Positions 42,421 to 52,510 of a DNA stretch of 64,000 nucleotides are shown here, in pieces (position 1 is the stretch's first letter; the number at the start of each line of letters is the position of its first letter). Under the pieces are notes generated by a model, which ran no database searches, had not been told where the DNA came from, and saw only the letters and a list, made by a program, of their open reading frames with translations. This DNA comes from Brachycybe producta (lineage: Eukaryota; Arthropoda; Diplopoda; Playtdesmida; Andrognathidae). Location of the stretch: contig JAUPFP010000001.1 in NCBI GenBank assembly GCA_036925085.1, forward strand, positions 18,723,342-18,787,341. The letters run 5' to 3'. The position numbers were made by a program, and so were the translations under genes.

Positions 42421-42934
42421 AATTTCACAGACTTAGCAGTGAAATACATAAAGTATCAATTAGGACATTCAGAGGAATTGCTAAAACCCGATGAACCAGA
42501 TGATGCGATTGCAACTTTAATGGTCAACATATAAAGCTATTATTTTATTAAAGTGTATGAAACTATTACAAATTTATATTTCTAATATACTACAGATAAA
42601 CAACATCATGTTGGAAGTTATTGAGTTTACCGCTGCTTCAGAGGAGTCGATTTTCAATACTGAGAGTCACCGTGTTGCTGTGTGGTCTGCAAACAGGGGC
42701 CTCAAATTGTGGCCAAATCCACAGTTTAAGAACTTCCACAGAAAGGCAATTCGTATCGCATTAAGTGAAGTATGAAAATGATGGAAAATGCATTTGGCCA
42801 TGTATGTACAATGATTACTTTATTTTTCAGTCTCCTCCATATGTTTTCTCGTCAAGAAATTGGACAGATTCACTGGAACCATCTGGTTATTTAGTTGATG
42901 TTATCAATGTCTTAGCTGCTACTTTGAACTTTAC
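42421..42934 (+). CDS. ionotropic glutamate receptor-like gene, exons E-G (start of ligand-binding domain)
   Basis: Exons 42421-42522, 42596-42769 and 42831-42934, bounded by AG and GT (GTCAAC, GTATGA, GTTAGT). All join in phase 0 with each other and with exon D at 25240; exon G leaves two bases. Encoded text FTDLAVKYIKYQLG, then WPNPQFKNFHRKAIRIALSE, then SPPYVFSSRNW and LEPSGYLVDVINVLAATLNFT. This is the S1 half of the glutamate/glycine ligand-binding domain, including the PPYV and GY-x-VD landmarks. The exon E donor GTCAAC is weak. The pore and membrane exons are not in the window. Confidence 0.8.
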
Positions 42935-44432
42935 GTTAGTGACGTTTTATGCATTTTCAATTTTCAAACTGCCACTCATCCAACTGACATTTGTAGACCT
43001 CAGGGAATGTTTGAATTGCACTGGAATTTGCAAGTGTTGATTTGAGCAATCAACTGGATGACTGGTTAATAAGATGTTTAAGCTACAATTTGAAGTTTAT
43101 ACTGCCAAAATTCAAGAAGGAAACAGCACTTGAACTTTTAACATTTGGCCCTTTGAACAAAGTTTTAATGTAGAAATACTCAATTAGGGTATTCTGTGAT
43201 GGAGGCTGCAAGTTTAAGATCAAATGCCACATCTAATTCTTGATTTTGGGCCCTACATTTAACCACTTTGTTGAATCAAGTGTCCTCTATGATTAATTTG
43301 CAATTGTTAACATGGTACATGAGCAGTTGTTTCGGACTTACACATTAGCGGGTAGTTTAACACTACAAGAAAGTGTTTTGGTATTGATTTTTAAGTGAAT
43401 GGATTCTAGTACACCGTTTACAACGATTTACTTTTCTGCATGAATATTTCATTTCAGTAATTATTTTAGCTCTCACTTCCTCTCATTAATATAAAGCAAA
43501 TTTAGGTGTGATTTACATTCTGATTACATTCTGAATGCATAGGACACCTTTCGTAGTTTGAATAACAACATTTATGTTGGTTCTGCTTTTTCAAAGGATG
43601 TAATACAATTCCGGCTGCAAATTTGTTGGCTGAATTGTTAGGAATTCTATTTTTTCAGGTTATTCTGTTTCTCAGAAGCAACTTGAGCAACACAATAACT
43701 TGAAAGTGTTTTAGAAACTAGAAGGGCAACTCTTTCACATAAGTAGCTATTGTTATTCTGTATGTCCTATTTTTGTAGGATGTAAAGGAACAAATTATTT
43801 TCGTTTCATTTTGTTAACTATTAGTTAGGGTTTTGTTTGTGGTTGAAGGGGTGGGTATTTCTACTGATGTTTGTTCTCTACTTTTGATGGAGCATAGTTC
43901 TTTCCTTTAGTGCTTGATGTGGCTGTTGTTGTTGTTATTTTACAATATAAGACAAAACTTACAGCAAAACTTAAACCTTAAAACTCAAAGCAAAGTTTAA
44001 ATTTAAAAAGAAAATTTTGTTTGTTATCCAAATGATAAGTACACATAAAGATTTTCTTCCTAAACATGTATTTTCACCATTTGTACGTAACACTTCTATC
44101 CCCCTCTAACACACTCACTCAAGAGTCTGAAATGCTTTGCCCCACTAACACTTTTTGAGTCTGTTACATTCTGCCCCACTAACACCCTTTTACACCTGGC
44201 TGCTGGTACGTTATTTTTTATATCTACTGTATTTGTTTTGTTTTTATTTGAATTTATGTTAGGTGTTATGTTATAATTAAACTGCCATTTATTTTTTCAA
44301 CACCTAACACTATGGTTACTAAAGTAAATGTAAGAGTGTAAGAGAATTTTTATCTTCATATCTTTGTAAAATTTACTGACAGCTTCAGATTCACATAACC
44401 TTTTTTCACCTTAGTTTTTGGGTGTTATTATA
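42935..44432. other. non-coding stretch after exon G
   Basis: No further receptor exon found. A hairpin GTTAGGTGTT (44258-44267) with AACACCTAAC (44309-44318) shares the TTAGGTGT core with the one at 29276. Otherwise AT-rich. Confidence 0.5.
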
Positions 44433-44812
44433 ATGTGTGAGCTTTTGACATCGACCATTTTATTTTACCAACCTGTAGATGACATTTTCTGTACCTCGTC
44501 GCTTCTCTGCATCGCGCGGTGCCCGCGCGGAGAAGGTCCGAGCTGCAGAGAGAGTTGGATGGAGACGGATTGTGGTCATCCTTCTGCATGGGGGTGAAAT
44601 CTATGCAGCAGAGTGGCGGCCATCCCTCTCTCTTCCGGTCGATGCTGATATACATCTTCCCCTTTCGGTACTCCGACAGGAGAAGATGTTGTAGCTGCTC
44701 AGGAATCGTATACCTCCTGCCTTATGTAGTCTCCGGCCTTTGAAGAGAAGTTGATTACATATACATAAAGACCACGCTGTTTCTTGTTATAACGCTTTTA
44801 TTCATCACTCGT
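44433..44812 (-). repeat. LTR-like dispersed repeat, copy 2
   Basis: About 380 bp matching 27538-27900, including the edge TGTGAGCTTTTGAC and the AATAAA (minus) near 44793. Similarity ends just after TTTTATTCATC, where the first copy continues with its TATA region. Confidence 0.8.
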
Positions 44813-47135
44813 ATAGAAACACAGATGTTGGCCGTTCTCTATGTATAAACTTTATTGGTGAGAAAGGCCAACTGATTTTTTAAACTCAGGTTCATCAGAT
44901 CAATGAAGATCTATAATGAAATTTTTCTGTATATATAAAGTCACTTAATAACACTCTACATCAACTTGACTTAAAATTAAAAAAAAATGTTTTATTGTGA
45001 CAAAATAGGGCTTATAAGTTACATTCAAACAAACTAAGATATAAACTACAAAAATTAGATTTTAGCTTAAGTAAAAACAAAAATAAACATATTATGTAAC
45101 TGAGCTTTAAATACTAAATGCAACCAAGATAAATGGAAGGACCAGAATAGTCAAATTAGGGCATAATAAAGGGAAATGAAAGAAACAATTTATGGTAAAA
45201 GGGGTATAACCAATAGGGTTGGTTAATTCTTAGGATAGGCCAAATCAGCCTAGAGCATTTAACAAAAAAAAACAATGTAACAACTTACAGTACAAACAGC
45301 CCAACCATCATTGTTGTTCAAGTTTTCCAAGTCTCCCACTGTTAAGCCTAGAAGATTTCTAGTTTTTTCTCTAAGGTATTCTTCACACACTGGACCAACA
45401 ATCACCTTGAATGGTAACTCATTTGCTGTCAGACAAAAGACCAATAATCAAATTATGGTAACTTATGTGACCGAAGGCAAAAAAGACCTATCATATAGTG
45501 ATTTTGTGGTAACCTGTGTGCAAAAAACCATCAGAGTCAAAATTGGTTATAGTCAACCTTCCACCACAGATGCCTGTAACTCCATTAAAAAGACCAATAA
45601 TCAAAGATTATGGTAACTATTTTGGTGGAGACAAGAGACCTACTACTTGCAACATTTATGGTAACTTTTTGTTGTCAGGCTGATGGCTTCTAGCATGAGC
45701 TGTATACCAAGCTTATCCAATGTTCTTAGGATCCAAGATTCTCCTGAGAGTGGAATGGGTGCTGATCCACGGATGATTCTGCTTTTTCAGCCAAAATGTT
45801 GGCCCTTTTATACAAAATCCCTCTCATAGAGAATCATGGAAGTTCTATGATTGGTTGACTGGTTTATCATTAATTCCCTCTTATTTTCATGAATTTTATG
45901 CAATTTTTTATATCAAAAGTTGACAGTAGGAAATTTATGGTCATGAGAAAATATGTTTAAGTTGGGGTCTTAAATATATTTCTCCATGAGAAGGGGAGGG
46001 GTGGAGAACATTTCAGATGGGGTTCTACAAGTTCTCATGCCCTCTTGTGACCCTAGCTAGAGGTTTCTTGGGAAAGTTATTATACTTCCATAACTCATAT
46101 CTTAACTTTTATGTTTTCTGACATATACTTGTAATGCCATCTGTTTGAGGCAAATGATGTATGAGTTTTGAAAATAATTATAACTAAGGATACACTATTA
46201 GAACAAAATATTGGGGGAGTTTATTTTTAGACAGAAAGGAAAGCATAAAAAATATAAAGGCAATAAGCCTAAACACACCTTGATACAATAAAAGGAGCAC
46301 ATGAACAAATGATTATGCAATAGTTTAAAATCATATAAAACAACTTGAACATCACAATAAAAAGGCGCCATTTTAAGACACATGTGTACATAAATTAGTA
46401 ATATAAAATACACTTGAAGTGTGAGGGGAGGGGTTCTGGTTCCTACAGGCTTTTTGGAAAGGGGACACTTATCAGTAGACAAAATAATAAAAAAGGGGGA
46501 GGGTGAGGTCTGGATGTTTAAAAGTTATTGGGCTACAGGAGGTGTAGGCCTAAGTCTCAGATAGGCCTATCTACAGTTGTTTATGATTTGTGGATAAAGT
46601 CTGAGTATAGAAACCAGAGTTTGTTATATTTCTCTTGGTAGGGTTTCTCCAGACTGAGGGGAAGAATTTTAACAGTTAGGTTAAAAAATAAAAAGAGGGG
46701 AGTTAAAATGTTAAAGAAATTCAGGCTGTGTAGGCCTATATTACAGATAGGCCTATCTAGAATTGTGTCTGGGTTTTTTATAAATAGTCTGAAAGATGAA
46801 GGCCAGGACTTTTTATATTTTCCCTAGTTTGCTGGACTTTTCTGTTTATTGGAAAAGAGGATATAAAACTGCAAACAGGGGTCATATGAAAAAGTTAAAG
46901 AAATAATTTTGAAAGAATGTATAATCAAGTAAATATTACAAAAAAGGTAAAGTTTATTATTCCTTATCTAACATCCCAATAACATAGTAAATATAATAAA
47001 ATGAATAGTAACAATGAAAATAATAATAATGAAAATAATAGTAATGTTAATAATAGTATTACTAATGCTAATTGAAGCTAGTGGTAAAGCTTGAAAACAA
47101 AAAAATACGCATTTTTTCTCTTTAAGTTAGGGTTA
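44813..47135. other. non-coding; candidate 3' LTR of the older gypsy element
   Basis: No genes. AGACCAATAATCAAA...TTATGGTAACT occurs twice (about 45436 and 45590). If the LTR begins at 47163 on the minus strand, its far edge could be the TGTAACAAC near 45275, but this is not demonstrated. Confidence 0.35.
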
Positions 47136-47163
47136 TGTAGAATGAAAAAATCTTCATTCTACA
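47136..47163 (-). repeat. hairpin and probable start of 3' LTR
   Basis: Perfect 11-bp arms, TGTAGAATGAA (47136-47146) and TTCATTCTACA (47153-47163), with a 6-nt loop. On the minus strand a purine-rich GGTGGGTAGGAA directly precedes TGTAGAATG, the arrangement of a polypurine tract followed by the TG of an LTR. Confidence 0.5.
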
Positions 47164-47186
47164 TTCCTACCCACCAAATCTTTTTA

Positions 47187-47822
47187 TTAGTCCGAATCTT
47201 CCCCAAAAAGTTCTCGAAACATTTTCTTTTCTCTCAGTAATTTTTTGTTTTTCATCCTTCTTCTGTTTCTTTTTAAGTTTTTTAACCTATTTTTTATTGG
47301 AAGTATTGTCTGTTTCACCTGCTCTGTGTTGTGGCTTGAATTTGATTCACTAGGTATCAGATCTAGTACTTGAGGTAGCTTGGTGGTTACTTCGTTGGAT
47401 TTCTGGATGATTTCTCTAGGTGTAATTTTCACTTCCTTGATGCACTCTATGTCTGGAGGGTTGAGGTTTTGTTGTTTATGCCGAAATGCATAAAATTCTT
47501 TTTCTTTAGCCTCCATTCTTGATTGGACTGAGTTTTCCTGGCTCACTGTCTTTTGTCCAGCTGTTTTAAATGGTAGGGCCTTGACTATTGATGGTGGCTT
47601 CTTTCTACCATTTGCTGTTGCTGATGGCCTTCTTCTTATCTCTTGAGTCCTCTTGTCTTGCCTTGGTTGTTCACCTGTAGTTGGGACTTTGACAACAGGA
47701 GGGAATCTTGCATTTCTTAATGCAATTCGTCTAGCTATAATTTGTTTAGCCAGGTTGAGATGTATGCCCTTTTTGGGTAGTAGTCTGTCGGGTGCACATA
47801 ATTGAGCTTCAAAAGAGGCCAT
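47187..47822 (-). CDS. basic accessory protein of the older gypsy element
   Basis: 211 residues from the ATG at 47822; the frame extends to 47894 without another ATG. Strongly basic, with Arg/Lys clusters at KRTQEIRRRP, then NGRKKPP, and near the end NRLKNLKRNRRRMKNKK, which would serve as a nuclear signal or arginine-rich RNA-binding motif. Short acidic C-terminus (ELFGEDSD). No signal peptide or membrane segment. It stops right beside the polypurine tract, so it is the 3'-most gene of the element, in the position where complex retroviruses keep accessory genes. I do not recognise the family. It remains open although neighbouring genes are broken. Confidence 0.55.
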   Translation of the reverse strand: MASFEAQLCAPDRLLPKKGIHLNLAKQIIARRIALRNARFPPVVKVPTTGEQPRQDKRTQEIRRRPSATANGRKKPPSIVKALPFKTAGQKTVSQENSVQSRMEAKEKEFYAFRHKQQNLNPPDIECIKEVKITPREIIQKSNEVTTKLPQVLDLIPSESNSSHNTEQVKQTILPIKNRLKNLKRNRRRMKNKKLLREKKMFRELFGEDSD

Positions 47823-48152
47823 TTTTGAACTGAAGTGTTTTGTTGATTTTAAGAAAACTATTTCACAATCACAGTACAAAATCAAAGAATCCACTTCCTT
47901 TTTGCCACCAAGACTTCACAGTTTACAGATGCACTTAACTTACACTCACAGTTGACCAATGTTCACAATAGAAAGTTTTTTCACAATAGGTAAATATTCT
48001 TAAGAGGTTGAGTATTTAGAAGAGAATGAGAAACAAAATCACTGAAAGACACTCAAAAGAAAGAACTCAGTAGATGTAACTTAATAAGTTTAAATATCTA
48101 GGAAGGAAGATTCTTTACTCAATAGTAAAGATCTGTATTATCATTGGTTGCT

Positions 48153-49600
48153 TTACCTAGCCTTTAATAGGCTGAGAAAACATGAAAAAATGTAGATTAC
48201 CAATACCATGCTTAGGATTATGATTATAGAAGTATATAAGGAGGAGCCTAAAGACCCAAATATGTTATGCATTACACTTGGAATGCTGAATGGAATCCCT
48301 GGGGCATATCCAGCTATTGAGGAGGAAGAAGACAAGTTATATTGTTCAAGTTGTAAAGGAGGGTCTTCAAAACAACCCTGAAAAACTTCACAAGATGACC
48401 CTACTCTTGAAGTTAAACATATTTTGTCATGAATACATTTGGTATCAAGTTTTAACTGAATCATGTCTTTCTGGGGTTGTTTTTAAATTTATTGACCTAG
48501 TGGTCATTAAGCTGTTTTCAAAGGTGACTTGAACCTCCCCTGGTAAACATGTGCTATGGGCTTCTATGTAAATAGTAGCCAACATAATACATGAATAGCA
48601 TCCAGTATGAGAAAGAACTTTTTCAAATTTAGGGCATATCTTTGTGGTATGCAATTTTATTTCCATGTCCTTTATGTCAAGATGGACAGTGGCTGGACTG
48701 GATGTTAATTGAGTGGAATATAATCTTCCATCTGTTACTAACATCCTATGGTTGGATACAGTTAGAGGGAGCAATGTGGGTCTTTCTTTTATTAACTTTT
48801 CTAAATAGGAGGGTTGTTTATCACAAGTTAATCTCCTTTCATAAGATTTACATTGTACCATCATGTGGTCAAATGTAAATGTGCTTGCAGTAGGATGCCC
48901 AGCCTGGACATCCCCAACATGTCCTCTTAAAGGCCTATGAGCTTCAGCTGCAGTCTCTAGATATGCTTCTAGTGGTCTATTATGTCTGATCACTAGATGC
49001 CTAGATATAATATCTGTGGCTTGGTCAAATGTGCCCAGTATTTCAACAGATATATCTCTAGGTAGGGTTCTTGATTTTTTAACAAAAAATGTTTCCTCTG
49101 TACCATTTAATTTTAGTATTACTTTGACTGTGGGAGCACATGACATTGAAACTATTCTTTTGACTTCATATGTGTATAAATAATCAGGTTTTAGATACCA
49201 TCTAAAATGGTGGCATGGTTGGTCCAACATTATTGGACACATGCTGCCTGAATCCCCCCCAAAACAGTCTGTTATCCCAGGCCAATCTAATGCTTCTTTT
49301 GTTAATGCTTCAAATTTATAGTCTTTATGACAGTGGTCACCCCAGCCACAGTAAGCATTTTGGGGACAAGCAACCTGATTAATGGTGTATAGTTTGGTGG
49401 GAAAAGTATAGTACATCCTTTGAGTCATCCATTCACAATTTACAGAATTGAAAGTTATTTCTAGACTGCCCAAATTTTCCTCTTGGTTGTCTAGTAACCA
49501 TAAACAAGATGTATATTCTAAATTTGTGAGGGTGATTTGAGCTTGGGTGGATATAAAGCATTTCCTCCCAGTTGGTGTGTCTTGGCACTCTAAATTTTGT
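48153..49600 (-). pseudogene. Gc-like (phlebovirus G2-type) envelope glycoprotein, frameshifted
   Basis: The main frame (49473-48445, open back to about 49600) is Cys-rich: CPQNAYCGWGDHC, then WPGITDCFGGDSGSMCPI and CHHFRWYLKPDYLYTYEV. This spacing is like the phlebovirus G2 class II fusion glycoprotein domain, also known from some retroelements and nematode genomes. A frameshift near 48450-48464 separates the membrane-proximal part (48464-48153), which has a hydrophobic transmembrane segment (TSIIIILSMVLVIYIFSCFL). Another frame break near 49600 separates it from the Gn-like part. Assignment is from motif memory, not from a search. Confidence 0.65.
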
Positions 49601-49603
49601 GAT

Positions 49604-50782
49604 TTAATACATGAAATTTGGGTTTATTGGGTTTATTGGATTTGGCACACCTTCTTCAAGTAGTCGTAAATTTTCAATTCTGTTTTTTGTTTGGATGGCT
49701 TTTCTTCGAATAGCATTTCCACTTGCTACTCCTAAGATCATACTTAACTTTAAGCATTTTTTAAGAGCAAAATAAAATGAAAAATACACTTTAAATATAA
49801 TTTTGATAATATCAATGACACTTTTTATGGCTACTCTAACATATAAGATAGACATACTTGTTAACAAAATCAATAGTATAATAATGCCATAAGATAAATA
49901 TGTTGGCATGCAGGATAGATTATATATAAATGTCATACAAAACACACACTTTATTCGGTGACAGATGCTAGTTCCATCAATTGTAAATGTGCCTTCTAAT
50001 GTTTTCCCATCAGAAGTCACAAATAAAATGTGGAGCATCCCAGAATCCATGCTAAATTCATTTGGAATGATAACTTGTTTATCATCTTTTATTTGGCAGA
50101 TTTGTTCAATGCCATCTTTTCTTAGTATTAGTGTGCCTGTGGTACTGACTGTAACCACAGGATCACTAAACTTTATAAAATGATCACCCATAGAGGTACT
50201 AATAGAATCAGTACCTAACAATTTTCGTTGGGTTGCCAGACTGGTTTCGTGATGTGATACATTGAAAAAACATTCTTTAAAGGATGCTATTTCGAAGTTT
50301 GTCTGTTCTTTTCCATTCACATCAATATGGGTGATTTGGGTTTCGGCTTTTACCACCTCACAGTGGCAATCTTGTAATTCTCCATTGCATTTATTTGAAA
50401 TCATGCAATACTGGTTTGTTCCAGAACAGGACGTATTTTTACACGAGCATGGCAATCCTCTATTTAAGCATTTAAAGAGATCATCATTTCCTCCCACTTC
50501 TTCACTTTGTTCAATTATGAAAGATGAGGCATTGAGAGTTTCATTATTTGATGTTATGACCCTTGTGGTCCATTTTATTATGCACTTATAACAATAAGCC
50601 CCATGGCAGATGTTTTGTGCATATTTTGGTTGTTCAGTGGATGTCACCACTCGACAGGATCTTCCAGTTTTACCCCATTTACATACTTCCACTTCATAGT
50701 TGTTTTTCTTCTCTCCTTTACTGCATACCACCAGTACTAGGAGGCTGCAAAAAAGTTTCATTAGACATCCTGCCTCTAACAT
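49604..50782 (-). CDS. Gn-like envelope glycoprotein
   Basis: 392 residues from the ATG at 50782. An N-terminal signal-peptide-like run (LFCSLLVLVVC) is followed by a Cys-rich ectodomain (CHGAYCYKC, CLNRGLPCSCKNTSC, CHCEV) with several N-x-S/T sites. A long hydrophobic segment follows (YLSYGIIILLILLTSMSILY), then further hydrophobic/basic helices and a cytoplasmic tail. Its ATG directly abuts the integrase stop (TAGATG), the env position of a retrovirus. In bunyaviruses Gn precedes Gc in one polyprotein; here the frame is broken between them, so this copy is non-functional. Confidence 0.6.
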   Translation of the reverse strand: MLEAGCLMKLFCSLLVLVVCSKGEKKNNYEVEVCKWGKTGRSCRVVTSTEQPKYAQNICHGAYCYKCIIKWTTRVITSNNETLNASSFIIEQSEEVGGNDDLFKCLNRGLPCSCKNTSCSGTNQYCMISNKCNGELQDCHCEVVKAETQITHIDVNGKEQTNFEIASFKECFFNVSHHETSLATQRKLLGTDSISTSMGDHFIKFSDPVVTVSTTGTLILRKDGIEQICQIKDDKQVIIPNEFSMDSGMLHILFVTSDGKTLEGTFTIDGTSICHRIKCVFCMTFIYNLSCMPTYLSYGIIILLILLTSMSILYVRVAIKSVIDIIKIIFKVYFSFYFALKKCLKLSMILGVASGNAIRRKAIQTKNRIENLRLLEEGVPNPINPINPNFMY

Positions 50783-52510
50783 CTATTTGGATTTTCTTCC
50801 TATAGATTTTATTATCAGGGAGTTTAAAGCTTTTGCCAGAGCATCTAACCAACGGTCTGCTACATTTCCCTCATCTTCTTTTGAAGTATTTTCTTCAGTT
50901 TCTACATTTTCATCATTGCTTGTTCTTGCCACTGGAAGAGTTTCTGAGGTACCTACTGAGTTTCTCTTATCAGGTATTGTACTTGAATTAGATATCTCAG
51001 TTTCAGTATCTGCTAACTTTGTGCTAGTAGCTAGGTCCTCGTTTTCACCGGTTTCTATCTCTGTAGAACAAGGTTCTTTTTTCTTTTCTAGCATTGTGCT
51101 AGTAATTGGACCCTCTACATCAGCTTCTACTATCCTGGTGCTAGTTGGGTCTGGTTTGTTACCCATTATGGGGCTAACTCTTTGTGAGCTTTTATCCATT
51201 GCTATCCTTAGTGCTTCTCTTAATCCTTCAAGATTAATTTCTGGCAGTGCTTCCTCATTTTCTGGTCTCTGTTCCATTGAGACTTCTCCCTCTGACTCTG
51301 TAACACTTCCACTTTGAGTGGTTTGTGTACTACGCCTTGTGTGTTTTCTTGGGACTAGGGGAGGTAACATGTTTACAGGACCTTTACTTCTTAGGCCATA
51401 TGTGTGGGACTGTTCCCCGGTATGTTTTCGTTTTTCAGTACGAGTAATTCTAGGCAGACTTGGGACCCCAGGGTCATCAAAATTCTCATTTGACTCCTCA
51501 TCAGAACTCTCTTCTTTTTGTACAACCCTTTCATTTGATTTGTTTCTTGAATCCTCATCTGGTTTTTCCTGGAGATCCCAGGGCCTGTTTTCTTTTGCTA
51601 GTTTTAACCGCTCAACATGTACAATTTGAACATCCTTGTTATGATATTTGTGTTGAATTTTGTAGTTGACTGGAGATGTCTGTTCCACAATTCTATAAGG
51701 ACCTCTACATAGTCGTGCCAATTTTTTTGTTTTTCCTACAGGAACTTGTGGGACATATAAATAAACTTTATCCCCAGGCTGAAATTCCTTTATTTTTCTT
51801 CCTTTTGTTTGGTATTTTAGTTGCTTTTCAGCAGCTACTTCTAATGCTGCTTTTGCAGTTTGATATGCTGACTGTAATCTACGTGCAAGGACCTTTCCAT
51901 AATCATCAATGTTGTAAATGGGTGTTGGTTTGCTGGTTAGGATGTCATAGGGTAAACTCATATCTTGTCCAAACAGGAGATAGAAGGGTGTCTCTTTGGT
52001 GCTAGAATGTGTAGCACTACGATAAGCCATTAGAACTAACGGCAATTCTTCATCCCAATTCCTTTGATCATTTTCGACAAAGTGGGAGAGCATTGTCATT
52101 AGTGTTCCATTGAAGCGTTCGACTAAACCATCTGTTTGTGGATGGTATGCTGAGGTAAATAATTTTTTAATACCTAGCAGTCTGCACATATTCATAATTA
52201 ATTCTGAAGTGAAATTGGTTCCTCTATCAGTTATGAGTTCCCTACAACAACCATACCTTGCAAAAATCTCTTTTACTAGTAGCTCTGCTATGGTCTCTGC
52301 CTTTTGGTCAGGGATTGCAAAGGCTTCAGGGTATTTTGAGAGGTAATCACAAATTACAGCTATGTATTTGTTGCCTTTGTTTGAGGTAGGTAGTGGTCCT
52401 AGAATGTCTAGTCCTAGTCTTTCAAATGGTTTAGATGGAGGGGGAATTTCATTAAGGCCACCTTTCTTTTTGGTTTCTTCTTTTCCTGACAAGATATGCA
52501 TGATTCGCAA
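50783..52510 (-). pseudogene. integrase of the older gypsy element
   Basis: Integrase core with D in GLDILGPL, D in ITDRGTNFTS and E in HPQTDGLVERFNGTL, followed by the AYHPQ-type loop and MAYRSATHSSTKETPF. The basic C-terminal domain (KPGDK-like FQPGDKVYLYVP) leads into a ~300-residue Ser/Glu/Thr-rich tail. The N-terminal zinc domain lies in the preceding frame (52414-53496), so a frameshift near 52500 breaks the gene. Confidence 0.9.
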
